Below, piece by piece: positions 50,443 through 59,765 of a stretch of DNA of 64,000 nucleotides (position 1 is the stretch's first letter; every line of letters begins with the position of its first letter). The stretch spans positions 186,001 to 250,000 of the forward strand of contig NZ_JARXIC010000001.1 of the NCBI RefSeq assembly GCF_031127905.1, given 5' to 3'. The notes below the pieces were generated by a model. It was not told the origin of the DNA, did no database searches, and worked only from the letters and a program-made list of their open reading frames with translations. Source of the DNA: Thalassobacterium sedimentorum (GTDB lineage: Bacteria > Verrucomicrobiota > Verrucomicrobiia > Opitutales > Coraliomargaritaceae). A program made the position numbers and the translations under genes.

Positions 50443-53400
50443 CTAAATATTCATCGCGTTCTCATCGACAGCGAGCTGATCGAGTTCTTTCTCCACGGCT
50501 TGAGGTGAACTGGTGCGGCGGGCGATCAGGTCATAAGCAACGGGTACGATGAAGAGCGTGAACAAGGTCGCGGCCACTACGCCGAAGAGCGTGACGATAC
50601 CAATGACGGAGCGTGTTTCGGCTCCGGCTCCGCTGCTCAAAACCAGCGGGACCGATCCGGCGATCGTCGTCAATCCGGTCATGGCAATGGGACGGAAGCG
50701 TGTTTCACAAGCCTCGATCAACGCCTCGCGGAAGGAGCGGCCTTCGTCGCGTAACTGATTAGCAAATTCGACAATTAGGATACCGTTCTTCGCGGCCAGA
50801 CCGATCAACATAATGAGCCCGATCTGCGAATAGATATTTAAAGTGCCCCCGGTCAGGAACAAGCCCAGCAGTCCACCCCCGATCGCAAGTGGCACAGTTA
50901 GCATAATGACCAAGGGGTGAATGTAGCTCTCGAATTGCGCAGCCATAACGAGGAAGACCACGATGATCCCGAGGACGAAGATAAACAGAATCGAGCTACC
51001 GGATTTTACGAATTCGCGGCTCTGCCCCTTGTAGTCCACAATCGCCTCTTCAGGTAGGTGCTCGCGAACAAGGCCTTCCAGGTAGCCCAGCGCTTCGCCG
51101 AGGGTATAGCCGTCTTCAAGATTCGCCTCCAGTGTGATGGAGCGCACGCGATTGTAGCGTGAGAGTGTCTCCGCGGCTCCGTATTCATTAATGGATACGA
51201 GATTGGACAAAGGAATCAATTCGCCGGTGCGTTCACTGCGCACGTAGATGTTTTCAATATCGGCGAAAGAACGCTGACTCTCCCGCTCTCCTTCGACGAT
51301 CACATCGTATTCCTCGCCGCGCTGCAGGAAGGTCGTCACATTGCGCCCGCCCATCATGGTTTCGAGGGTGCGGCCGATTTGCTCGATAGTCACGCCGAGT
51401 GTTGCGGCTCGGTCGTAGTTGACCGATAGGTCGATCTGCGGACGGGTCTCCTTATAGTCACTGTCCAGCCCCACCAGACCGGGGTTGTTGGCCTCGGCTT
51501 GCTCCATGATAATATCGCGCCAGGCTGCGAGTTCTTCATAGGTGGAACCACCAATGACAAATTGCACCGGCTTGGAAGTGCCGCCGCCGAGTCCTTGACG
51601 AATCACAGGGAAGGCACGCACACCCGGCAGATCGGCGAGCTTGGCACGGATGTCATTAATCATAACGAAAGCACTGCGTCGCCGCGACCAGTCATCCAGC
51701 AAGAAGAGCAAGATGCCGGAATTGAAGTTTTCCAGATTACCGAAGGAGCGTGGCGAACGCACCAGCATGCGCCGGATCTCGCCGCTTTCAACCATGGGCA
51801 ACATACGCTGCTCAATCTCGGTCATATACTCTTCCATGTAATCGAAGGTCGCGCCCTCCGGGCCATTGACCAAAAGAAAGATCACCCCGCGGTCTTCTGT
51901 CGGCGCAAATTCCTGTGGCACCTTGCTATAGATCAACGCGATCAAGGCCAGCAGTCCAAAGAAGACCAGCACCACTAGCACAGGCACACGTAGGCAAAAC
52001 CGCAGCGCGACCAAATAACCGCTGCGAAAAAAGCGGATCGTCGCATCAATGCCGCGAACGAGGAAATTCGGCTCCGTCTGACGGCTCAACACCTTGGAAG
52101 CCAGCATGGGCGAAAGCGTTAGCGCCACCAGAGAGGAAAAACACACCGCGGCAGCAATCGTCAGTGCGAACTCGGTAAACAAACGTCCGATGTCGCCCTC
52201 CAGAAAGGTAATCGGCACAAAGACCGCCACCAAGACCAAGGTGGTCGCAATCACCGCGAAGCCGACCTGACGGGCCCCGCGATAAGCCGCCAGTAAGGGC
52301 GGCTCGCCAAGCTCTTGGATGCGACGCACAATGTTTTCCAGCATCACAATCGCATCGTCCACCACCAGTCCGATAGCCAGAACCAGCGCCAACAATGTCA
52401 GCAGGTTAATGGAAAACCCGAGACTATAGACCACGATAAAGGTCGCAATGACCGAGACCGGCACCGTCACCGCGGGCACCAGTGTGGCCCGCACACTGCC
52501 GAGGAAGAGGTAGATCACCACAATCACACAAGCGATCGCAATGAAGAGCGTGGTGTACACTTCATGGATCGCTTCTTCGATAAAGACCGAGGCATCGTAA
52601 CTTTCTTCGATGCTCATGCCCTCGGGCAGACTCTTGTTGATTTCCGCCGTGAGCGCCTTCACCTGACGGGCCACATCGATGGTATTGGCAGTGGACTGCT
52701 TAATCGTGCCGATACCGACCATCGGCACTTCATTACCGCGAAACATGATACGGTTTTCCTCCACGCCAAGTTCCACACGGGCGACATCCGCGAGGCGAAT
52801 CAGATAGCCGTCATCGCCTTCTGCCAGCACCAGTTTGCCAAAATCTTCGGGCTGCTTGAACTTACGATCCACCCGCGCTTTGAACAAGCGCACATCGGAC
52901 TCGAGCGAGCCTGCGGGCAGCTCCACATTTTCAGCGCGCAGCGCATCTTCGACATCCGACACACTGAGCCCACGCGCGGCCAATTCCTGCCGGTCGAGCC
53001 ACACCCGCATGGCGTAGCGCAGACCTCCGCCGATACGGATGCGGGCCACGCCATCGAGCGTCGAATAACGGTCGACCAGATAGCGCTCAGCGTAGTCGGT
53101 CAACTCCTCGATGCTGTGGCGGTCGCTGGCGAGATTGCGCCAGATGATCACGTCGTCGTTACTATCCACCTTTTGCACTTCTGGCGGCTCGGCCTCTTCC
53201 GGCAAATTATCCTGAATGCCCGAGATGCGGTCGCGCACATCGTTGGCCGCGCCGTCGATGTCGCGGTCGATGGCAAATTCAATCGTCACGCTGGCTTCAC
53301 CGTCCTGCGAGCTCGACTCGACATACTCGATGCCCTCGATACCGGCGATGCGCTCCTCCAGCAGCTTGGTGATCCGTGTCTCCACAATATTGGCCGGCGC

Positions 53401-53559
53401 GCCCGGATACGAAACCTCGACCGTGACCACCGGCGGATCGATGTCGGGATACTCACGCAAGGAAAGCCGCTGAAAAGAGACCAGCCCAAAGGCGATCAGA
53501 ATCAACGAAATGACCGACGCAAAGACCGGACGTTTAACAGAAATATCGGAAATTAACAT
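50443..53559 (-). CDS. RND efflux transporter permease (HAE1/AcrB type)
   Basis: 1038 residues, the full length of AcrB-type pumps. Two sets of helices flank two large periplasmic loops: RPVFASVISLILIAFGLVSF at the N-terminus, LAIGLVVDDAIVMLENI with the proton-relay Asp pair of TM4, FVPITFLEGDIGRLF, and GLAAKNGILIVEFANQLRDE with the TM10 Lys. Third gene of an operon with its outer-membrane and adaptor partners; the adaptor stop and its start are six bases apart. It expels drugs, bile-like compounds or other amphiphiles using the proton gradient. Base composition is visibly richer in G+C than the catabolic genes around it. Confidence 0.93.
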   Translation of the reverse strand: MLISDISVKRPVFASVISLILIAFGLVSFQRLSLREYPDIDPPVVTVEVSYPGAPANIVETRITKLLEERIAGIEGIEYVESSSQDGEASVTIEFAIDRDIDGAANDVRDRISGIQDNLPEEAEPPEVQKVDSNDDVIIWRNLASDRHSIEELTDYAERYLVDRYSTLDGVARIRIGGGLRYAMRVWLDRQELAARGLSVSDVEDALRAENVELPAGSLESDVRLFKARVDRKFKQPEDFGKLVLAEGDDGYLIRLADVARVELGVEENRIMFRGNEVPMVGIGTIKQSTANTIDVARQVKALTAEINKSLPEGMSIEESYDASVFIEEAIHEVYTTLFIAIACVIVVIYLFLGSVRATLVPAVTVPVSVIATFIVVYSLGFSINLLTLLALVLAIGLVVDDAIVMLENIVRRIQELGEPPLLAAYRGARQVGFAVIATTLVLVAVFVPITFLEGDIGRLFTEFALTIAAAVCFSSLVALTLSPMLASKVLSRQTEPNFLVRGIDATIRFFRSGYLVALRFCLRVPVLVVLVFFGLLALIALIYSKVPQEFAPTEDRGVIFLLVNGPEGATFDYMEEYMTEIEQRMLPMVESGEIRRMLVRSPRSFGNLENFNSGILLFLLDDWSRRRSAFVMINDIRAKLADLPGVRAFPVIRQGLGGGTSKPVQFVIGGSTYEELAAWRDIIMEQAEANNPGLVGLDSDYKETRPQIDLSVNYDRAATLGVTIEQIGRTLETMMGGRNVTTFLQRGEEYDVIVEGERESQRSFADIENIYVRSERTGELIPLSNLVSINEYGAAETLSRYNRVRSITLEANLEDGYTLGEALGYLEGLVREHLPEEAIVDYKGQSREFVKSGSSILFIFVLGIIVVFLVMAAQFESYIHPLVIMLTVPLAIGGGLLGLFLTGGTLNIYSQIGLIMLIGLAAKNGILIVEFANQLRDEGRSFREALIEACETRFRPIAMTGLTTIAGSVPLVLSSGAGAETRSVIGIVTLFGVVAATLFTLFIVPVAYDLIARRTSSPQAVEKELDQLAVDENAMNI

Positions 53560-53565
53560 AATCGT

Positions 53566-54654
53566 TTAGAGCTTCGATTTGGCTTGCCCAAGCTTCTCGC
53601 TCAGGGTTTCACTCCCGCCATCTTCGGCGATGACTTCGACCTGTGCGCCGGGGCGTAATTTCATGGTGCCATCGGTCACAATCCAGTCGCCCACCTCGAT
53701 GCCTCCCAGCACCTCGGCCTCACCTTTGCGGCGCACTCCGAGCTCAACCGCACGACGCTCCACCTGCTGCGCGCCCTCCGATTCCAGGACCCGATACACA
53801 TAAACCTTCTCCGCCTGCGAAACCAAGGCGCCTTCCGGCAAGACAATGGACTCACGTGGATTCTTACGTAAGGACACTCGCATCAACATACCGGGCTTGA
53901 GCGTCTGGTTGCTGTTTTCGATCAAAGCACGTGCCAACACAGCCCGCGTCACTGGATCGATCCGGCTGTCCACGCTAGCAACCGTTCCTTCAAACAGTCG
54001 CTCCGGATAAGCGCGCGCCCGAGCCTGAATTTGTAGCCCCGGTTGCAAAGTCGACATGAAGACCGAGGGCACGGAGAAATCGAGCTTCATCACGGAGTCG
54101 TCATCCAGCGTCGTGATCAGGGTGCCGGGTTGCATCAGGGCACCGACCGAGAGATTGCGCAGGCCCACCACGCCATCGAAGGGCGCAACAATCCGGCGCT
54201 GGTTGATGCGCGACTGGATGGCCTGTGCGCGGGCCCTGGCCGCTTCGACTTCACGACGCTTTTCATCGATCGCGGATTCGCTGGCAGCCCCACGGTCGAC
54301 CAGTGGCTTTAAACGCTCTACCTGACGCTGCGACTCTTCCAACAAGGACATGACTTCCGCCAGTTCAGCCTCTTCTTCCGCGGCATCCATTTCCAGCAGC
54401 ACGCGCCCCTTCTTCACGCGCTGGTTGTCGTCGAAGTTGATCGCGGTGACATACTCCGTGACGGTGGAAGTGAGATCGATGCTTTCGTTCGCGCGCAGCG
54501 TGCCGAGCGCCTCGACTTCATCGAAGATCGCTTTCTCCGCCGCTCGGGTGGCAAAGACTTTGACCGCGGTCTGCGCAGTCGAAAATTGGGCCGTCGTCAG
54601 CAGCGCAGTGGCCAGCAGGTAAAACTTGGGTCGTGTTAATTTGAAAAGGTTCAT
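53566..54654 (-). CDS. RND efflux periplasmic adaptor (membrane fusion protein)
   Basis: 362 residues from ATG 54654; the frame runs to 54732, but MNLFKLTRPKFYLLATALL starts the signal sequence. Family order: beta-barrel and lipoyl halves (ALGTLRANESIDLTSTV, and APFDGVVGLRNLSVGALMQPG), an alpha-helical hairpin (about residues 95-150, Glu/Ala/Arg-rich, AELAEVMSLLEESQRQVERL), and IVLPEGALVSQAEKVYVYRV. It links the pump at 50443 with the outer-membrane channel at 54668. Spacing of 13 and 6 bases to its neighbours supports one transcript. Confidence 0.9.
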   Translation of the reverse strand: MNLFKLTRPKFYLLATALLTTAQFSTAQTAVKVFATRAAEKAIFDEVEALGTLRANESIDLTSTVTEYVTAINFDDNQRVKKGRVLLEMDAAEEEAELAEVMSLLEESQRQVERLKPLVDRGAASESAIDEKRREVEAARARAQAIQSRINQRRIVAPFDGVVGLRNLSVGALMQPGTLITTLDDDSVMKLDFSVPSVFMSTLQPGLQIQARARAYPERLFEGTVASVDSRIDPVTRAVLARALIENSNQTLKPGMLMRVSLRKNPRESIVLPEGALVSQAEKVYVYRVLESEGAQQVERRAVELGVRRKGEAEVLGGIEVGDWIVTDGTMKLRPGAQVEVIAEDGGSETLSEKLGQAKSKL

Positions 54655-54667
54655 CGTGTATCGTCGG

Positions 54668-56038
54668 TTAAAGTGTTGGCATGCGTCCACCCGTGACCAG
54701 GTGCAGTCGGATGCGTAGCTGTAAGAGTTCAAATTGCTCGTCGATCAAGTCGCGCTCGATCTCCCGCAGGCTTTGCAGGGCAGTTAAAACTGGCAGGTAA
54801 TCGTCGATGCCCTGTTTAAAGCGGGCCTCCGTCTCTTCCAGTGCCCGCTGCAAAATATCGCGGCGGTGACACAGGCGTTTGAGGAATTCGCGCTGTTTCT
54901 GCTCTTGATAGAGCGTGGTCTCGACCTCCTCGACCGCGCGCAGATAGATCTCGGTAAAGCTGAGCAACTGCTCCTGATAAATGGATTTCCGGCGCTCGAC
55001 CTCCGCCTTGCGTCGTCCCCAGTCCAGCAACGGTCCCGTAAAATTGGCGGCCAGCGAGCTGAGCGCGCCCTCGTAGCTACTGGTGGCTCCCACCGCGGCC
55101 GAGCCACTCAAGGTCAGTTGCGGCAAACGCTCCGCCACCGCCACCGCGATCGAGGCATCTGCCGCAACCAAGTCGGCCAGCGCGGCCCGCAAATCGGGAC
55201 GTTGCACCAGCAGATCCGCCGGCACACCCAGCGGCGGCATGGCCGCATCAAAGCTCAGGTGATCTGCCGCGGGGATACGGTTGATTCCGTCCGGCAGCTC
55301 ACCGACCAGAATATCCAGCAGGTTTTCATAGCTGCGCAGCTCCGACTCTGCCAGGGGAATCAAGGTCTGGCTATCGGCCAATTGACTTTCCTGCTGCAGC
55401 ACATCGACCACCGTGCCCACTCCCTGATCACGCCGTAATTGAATCAATTCCAGCAGATCCTGATCCAGCTCCACCTGCTGCTGAAGCAGCTGTAATTTAT
55501 TCGCCGCCGCTACCGAACCAAAATAAGCATTCGCTACCTCAATCGAGAGCGAGAGCGCGACCAGTTCCGCATCCGCCTGACGCGCTTGCGCACTGTAGCT
55601 GTCACTCAAACGCTGGCTTTCAATACGCCGGAACAGATCCAGCTCCCATGCCGCGCCGAGGCCCGCGCTCCAAGTCCAATCATCCGGCTGACGCCCCTCC
55701 CAGTCGCGACCCGCGGCGCCGTCAAGTGAGAGCTCCGGCTTGCCACCGGCAGCCGATTGAGCCGCCAGGAAACGCGCTTGGCGCACCCGCTCCATCGCCT
55801 GCCCCAGCCCCGGATTCGCGGCTAGCGCTTGCTGGATCAAAGCGTCCAGCTCCGGGCGCTCAAAGGCCTGCCACCAAACACTAGCCGAGGCCTTGTCTCC
55901 AGTGTGCACAACCGTTTGGTAGTGAGACGCCTGCACAGGCGCCTCTGGCGATTCGTTCACCCGATGCACAGCACAGCCGGCACAGGAGAATAAAGATAAT
56001 ATGGTAAGTAGGGACTGGCATTTTTTCCCGAAAGTCAT
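54668..56038 (-). CDS. Outer-membrane efflux lipoprotein (TolC/OprM/NodT type)
   Basis: 456 residues from ATG 56038; the frame reaches 56137, but MTFGKKCQSLLTILSLFSC is a lipoprotein signal with a lipobox Cys (SLFSC or SCAGC). Two internally similar coiled-coil repeats (RQARFLAAQ ... LELDLFRRIESQR and RQADAELVALSLSIEVANAY, then a second set beginning near VPADLLVQRPDLRAALADL) are typical of trimeric outer-membrane channels. First gene of the efflux operon, with a promoter at 56109. Confidence 0.9.
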   Translation of the reverse strand: MTFGKKCQSLLTILSLFSCAGCAVHRVNESPEAPVQASHYQTVVHTGDKASASVWWQAFERPELDALIQQALAANPGLGQAMERVRQARFLAAQSAAGGKPELSLDGAAGRDWEGRQPDDWTWSAGLGAAWELDLFRRIESQRLSDSYSAQARQADAELVALSLSIEVANAYFGSVAAANKLQLLQQQVELDQDLLELIQLRRDQGVGTVVDVLQQESQLADSQTLIPLAESELRSYENLLDILVGELPDGINRIPAADHLSFDAAMPPLGVPADLLVQRPDLRAALADLVAADASIAVAVAERLPQLTLSGSAAVGATSSYEGALSSLAANFTGPLLDWGRRKAEVERRKSIYQEQLLSFTEIYLRAVEEVETTLYQEQKQREFLKRLCHRRDILQRALEETEARFKQGIDDYLPVLTALQSLREIERDLIDEQFELLQLRIRLHLVTGGRMPTL

Positions 56039-56108
56039 GCGGTTTATTAAATTGTTAGCAGTAGTTGCGTTAGAGCTGCGAGGAAATAAATAAAGGTTTA
56101 TTCCCAAA

Positions 56109-56137
56109 AAAATAAAGAAGTCAGTCTGGGATATCAA
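56109..56137 (-). promoter_or_regulatory. Promoter of the RND efflux operon
   Basis: Minus strand: TTGATA (56137-56132), 17 bases, TATTTT (56114-56109). The transcript would start about 64 bases before ATG 56038. No GTATAC palindrome or other clear operator is near. Confidence 0.45.
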
Positions 56138-56189
56138 AATCTTAGAGAATCTGCCGCCTAGAGCACCGGCGATAACCCTAGTTCAGGCT

Positions 56190-56895
56190 TTAGCTTGAGT
56201 CTCTAATAATCAATTCAGGTTCATAGCTCAAATACTTCTCTGAAGTCGTGCCCCCTTCTGAATGCGTGAAATCATCAGATCAACCACATCACTCGCAATC
56301 TGCTCCTGAGGTTGATGGAGCGTAGTCAAAGACGGCGTAATCAACTCCGCCATATCAATCCCATCATAGCTCACAATCGCAACATCGTCAGCTACGTTTA
56401 GAGACAGCCGATAGAGTGCTTTCAATGTGGCAATCGCGATCATATCATTCCCACAGAGAAGAGCCGCAGGACGCGTGCTAGCCGTAAAAGCTCCCATATA
56501 ATTAAAGACCAGCTCGACAAGCTGCGAAGCATTCAAAATCACCCATTCACCCGGTAGGTCTGCAATGTGCGTAAGGCACGGGCTTCCTCTGCGGGATCGT
56601 CGGAACTGGATGCCAGCAGGATGGTAAAGCCACACTCCAGGCAAGCGTCGTGCATCGATTACACGACCTTGCCATAAAACGGAGTGTTGATGTTCGACAC
56701 GATAATACCGATGACAGAGGAGGAACCACTGCGCAGATTGGCCGCCAATTGATTCCGCACATAGCCCAACTGCTTAGCCGCGCCGAAGACCTTGTCCCAA
56801 CTTTTAGATCGGGGCGATTCTCCTGCGAGAATGTGGGCGGCCCGTCTTAAGAGAGACTCCGGCCAACTCGTCGACTTTATAATATGCTTTCGCAT
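56190..56895 (-). pseudogene. LacI-family regulator pseudogene with several lesions
   Basis: Pieces of a LacI repressor are recognisable in all three frames of the minus strand. The helix-turn-helix reads KVDELAGVSLKT in one frame and AAHILAGESPRSK in the next; then FGAAKQLGYVRNQLAANLRS and IGIIVSNINTPFYGKVV end at an in-frame TAA (56665-56667 region), after which SMHDACLECGFTILLASSSD continues. A frameshift separates TYRVNG from VILNAS, about 100 residues of the effector domain are missing, and a last frameshift precedes GTTSEKYLSYEPELIIRDSS, the true C-terminus, in a third frame. So at least two indels in the DNA-binding domain, one nonsense codon, one deletion and two more frameshifts. Non-functional. 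Confidence 0.85.
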
Positions 56896-57462
56896 AAGTA
56901 CACAAACGGTCCAACTCTCGAACACCTGATCGATACTGCGGCAGCATGGGTGCAGTATGCAAAAGACAAAAATTACAATGTCGCCTACTGGCAAATCGGG
57001 AACGAGATCGACCACCACCCTACTTTGATGACTCAGGCAGAATATGTATCGGCCTACCATCAAATGGTCGATGCGATGAAGTTAGTTGATCCTGACATAC
57101 AAACCGGACCACGCCTGCTCTCGAACATTAACTATATGCGGGCAGTCGTCAATGCCGGCTCGGATAATGTAGATTTTTTTAGTGCACACCAATACATCTG
57201 GCCCCTCGAACTGGACAACTATGAATCATGGCGCGACTTTACAGGAAATATGATTCCAGCCATTGATAATGCAGTCACAGTCAGCCGTGAAAATGACGAT
57301 CTCCCGATCCTAATCACAGAAACTAACGCACACGGCTACGATGTTAACTCAAGATACCATTCAACAAAGACCATAAGGCAAGAACTTACCACCAGAACTC
57401 ATTCAACATCAGAGACCAGTAACAATTCATCGGATAAGCTGAGCTTAACAACCGTCGCATAA
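56884..57462 (+). pseudogene. Truncated clan GH-A glycoside hydrolase fragment
   Basis: An open frame of 192 codons shows a slice of a TIM-barrel hydrolase with both catalytic Glu regions: YNVAYWQIGNEIDHHP (acid/base) and LPILITETNAHGYD (nucleophile), as in GH39/GH51-like clan GH-A enzymes. It lacks the first half of the barrel, a signal peptide and the C-terminal domain. The 5' end starts inside the LacI pseudogene; the 3' end (after about 57360) runs into the end of the GH29 gene and loses family likeness. It is a remnant left by deletion or recombination; the exact family is not certain. Confidence 0.65.
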
Positions 57463-58856
57463 GGATGGACCGATTCACACGGCAAGCTAATGATTGTCCT
57501 TGAGTTATCTGTTGAAATCGTAACAGTCTCAACACTACCTAAAATCGTTGCCTTAGACACATAGGTTATTCCTTCCGGTAAAGTGATCTTTGAGTCCTCT
57601 GGCCATTGGAGAATATGGACATAGAGTGACTGAAGATCTTTACTCACGGTATAATTTCCCCACGCTGGTCTATTTGGAAACGGATTGCGTCGCGTATGAA
57701 AAATCGACTCTCCATTTACTTTCAACCAATCACCAATCACTTGATAAAGGCGCAAAGCTTCCGGGTCCAGCTGCCCGTTTCCCATTGGACCATTATTCAA
57801 GAGTAAATTGCCTCCCGAGCAGACGGTATTGATTAGACGATGTAGAATCTCTTCTTCGGAATGGTAATGAAAGTCGCCGTGCGCTTTATACCCAAAGGAA
57901 GAACTCACACTGTCTGGAGTTTCCACATATAAGGGTAGTTTTTGAGTCGGGATCTCTTTATCCCGGATAGACACATAATCGAAGAGTTCGAGATTATCCT
58001 GTAAGATTTGATCACCTCCATTATGAATAATCCGAGAGTTGATCAGGCAATTCGGCTGATAACGGCGGACCAAATCACTGAACTGCTTGGCCCATTCAAA
58101 AGTGATATCCACTGGAGTATCGAACCAAATAAGATCCAAATCGTAACGTTTCAACAACTCCTCTACCTGCGGTAGACTCTTAGTTCGCAGATAGCGCTCA
58201 AAATCAGGCTTATAATCTTCATCGAGTTCAGGAAAAAGAACGGATCTCTGAGTCATTCGAGTGAGATAAGGAGCATCCGGATCATTCCAATCCTGAGCAT
58301 GGGAATAATAAACTCCAAAGCGCATACCATAGCGCTGGCAGGCCTCACTCAGCTCTAGAATAATATCACGTTTGAAAGGGGTATAGTCGACAATGTTGTA
58401 ATCGCTTACAGTCGAGTCAAACAATGCGAATCCATCATGATGCTTCGCCGTGACCACCAAATACTGGAGCCCTAGTTCATGAAACGTGCGTACCCATTGC
58501 TCCGCATCAAACGAAGCAGGGTTAAAGGCACTCGCTATCGTTCGATACTCCTTCGCGGACATCTTGGCGGAGGTCAGAATCCACTCAGAATAATTAAAGT
58601 CCTGCCCTCTCCCATCATAAGCGCCTGCTAATTTAGAATAGACACCAAAATGGATAAATACTCCGTACTTAGCATCTATAAACCATTGCTTATTCCTCAG
58701 CTGCGAATCGACCGTCTGCTGCAAATTAGATGGAAAACGATAGTCAAAACTGAGTGGATCTACTGTAGCAATAGTTGAGTCCTGCCCCCGGGCTAACTCT
58801 GGAAGCATGCAAATGACGTAAATTGAAAGCAGATACGCAATTCGAGAAAACGACAT
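57399..58856 (-). CDS. GH29 alpha-L-fucosidase (exported)
   Basis: 485 residues from ATG 58856; the frame reaches 58943, but MSFSRIAYLLSIYVICMLP begins the signal peptide. GH29 marks: WFIDAKYGVFIHFGVYS, YLVVTAKHHDGFALFDS, RFGVYYSHAQDWNDP and the nucleophile Asp246 in DLIWFDTPVD. The C-terminal beta-domain includes GGNLLLNNGPMGNGQLDPEA. It removes alpha-linked L-fucose from oligosaccharides or glycans, here probably in the periplasm. Last gene of a minus-strand cluster with a GH95-like enzyme and a transporter. Confidence 0.92.
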   Translation of the reverse strand: MSFSRIAYLLSIYVICMLPELARGQDSTIATVDPLSFDYRFPSNLQQTVDSQLRNKQWFIDAKYGVFIHFGVYSKLAGAYDGRGQDFNYSEWILTSAKMSAKEYRTIASAFNPASFDAEQWVRTFHELGLQYLVVTAKHHDGFALFDSTVSDYNIVDYTPFKRDIILELSEACQRYGMRFGVYYSHAQDWNDPDAPYLTRMTQRSVLFPELDEDYKPDFERYLRTKSLPQVEELLKRYDLDLIWFDTPVDITFEWAKQFSDLVRRYQPNCLINSRIIHNGGDQILQDNLELFDYVSIRDKEIPTQKLPLYVETPDSVSSSFGYKAHGDFHYHSEEEILHRLINTVCSGGNLLLNNGPMGNGQLDPEALRLYQVIGDWLKVNGESIFHTRRNPFPNRPAWGNYTVSKDLQSLYVHILQWPEDSKITLPEGITYVSKATILGSVETVTISTDNSRTIISLPCESVHPYATVVKLSLSDELLLVSDVE

Positions 58857-58920
58857 AATTCTAAGAATAAAGTTCCTAGGCAGCCTGCTAGGCACAGAGC
58901 TAAGATGTATTGGCTCGGTA

Positions 58921-59736
58921 TTACTTGATCGAGAAATTATCAAGATAATAGACTGGATTCGTGTTTTCTGTATTCACACGGTTTCGAAAATAATCGATTT
59001 CGGTCACTTTGTTTTTAAATGACAGCTCAGACAGAGTCACAACGGGAGCGTCACGCCCCCACTCATAGACTCGAAAGCCGTAGGTCTGACGCGTGAGGTT
59101 GATATCAACGATTTCAAAGCGATACCAGGTCGCCTCCTTGAATTTATGATCCACCAACTTGGCTTCAGCACTATCGTAATAACGGAGCTGATGAGATTGG
59201 TAACGAATATCCAAAGTAATCGCTTCAATATCCCCTTCCTTCGAATACAGTCCGAAATAGGGCTGCGTGTTTAAACTGTCCGCAATCGCGTAAAAATCCC
59301 AAGAAACTTGATAGCCACTGCCGGTTAAGCTCTTCCCCAGAGATCCGGTGACCTCGACCTTATTAGGATTATAATTGGTCAGACCAGTTCGATTGGTAAA
59401 GTAATTATAAAGTGAAGGCGCTGAAGATGAATCACTATCGCCCACCAAAACAGCCGATTGTCGGCCACCTTGATCCCATGGAGAATTCATTTTGTTTGAA
59501 ACAGTGACTCGCTGCTTCGTCGCAAAGTGATTGCCATACCAGCCATACGCATTTCCCTGGCGACCTTTGCCTGTACTTTCATTGAGATTCCCGGTTAAAG
59601 GCGCGATCTCAGACCCGGCAACGAGTTCTTCAAAATTATAAGAAAAAGGCTGAGCTTGAGCCGACAGGCTGAAACAAAGGCCCGTACAAATACATGCTCC
59701 ATTACGAACGAGAGCGATGAGTGAATGAGATTTCAT
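58921..59736 (-). CDS. Secreted hypothetical protein with LamG-like fold
   Basis: 271 residues, signal peptide about 1-29 (ending SAQAQ). The body (YNFEELVAGSEIAPLTG, GSGYQVSWDFYAIADS, ATWYRFEIVDINLTRQTYG, ending VYYLDNFSIK) has the strand pattern of concanavalin/LamG-like domains found in verrucomicrobial glycan loci. No PEP-CTERM tag or catalytic residue is seen. It lies 29 bases after the SGNH gene and 64 bases before the GH29 start. Glycan binding is inferred from fold and context. Confidence 0.6.
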   Translation of the reverse strand: MKSHSLIALVRNGACICTGLCFSLSAQAQPFSYNFEELVAGSEIAPLTGNLNESTGKGRQGNAYGWYGNHFATKQRVTVSNKMNSPWDQGGRQSAVLVGDSDSSSAPSLYNYFTNRTGLTNYNPNKVEVTGSLGKSLTGSGYQVSWDFYAIADSLNTQPYFGLYSKEGDIEAITLDIRYQSHQLRYYDSAEAKLVDHKFKEATWYRFEIVDINLTRQTYGFRVYEWGRDAPVVTLSELSFKNKVTEIDYFRNRVNTENTNPVYYLDNFSIK

Positions 59737-59765
59737 ATCCTAATATTTCGTTTTTTTAATAGTAA

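Noticed and set aside
52315-53556. Long plus-strand open frame (413 codons) opposite the RND permease gene
   Set aside because: It is His/Arg/Gln-rich with no domain, and mirrors the codon bias of the G+C-rich permease gene on the other strand. Likewise the frames at 54866-55438 and 51499-51978.
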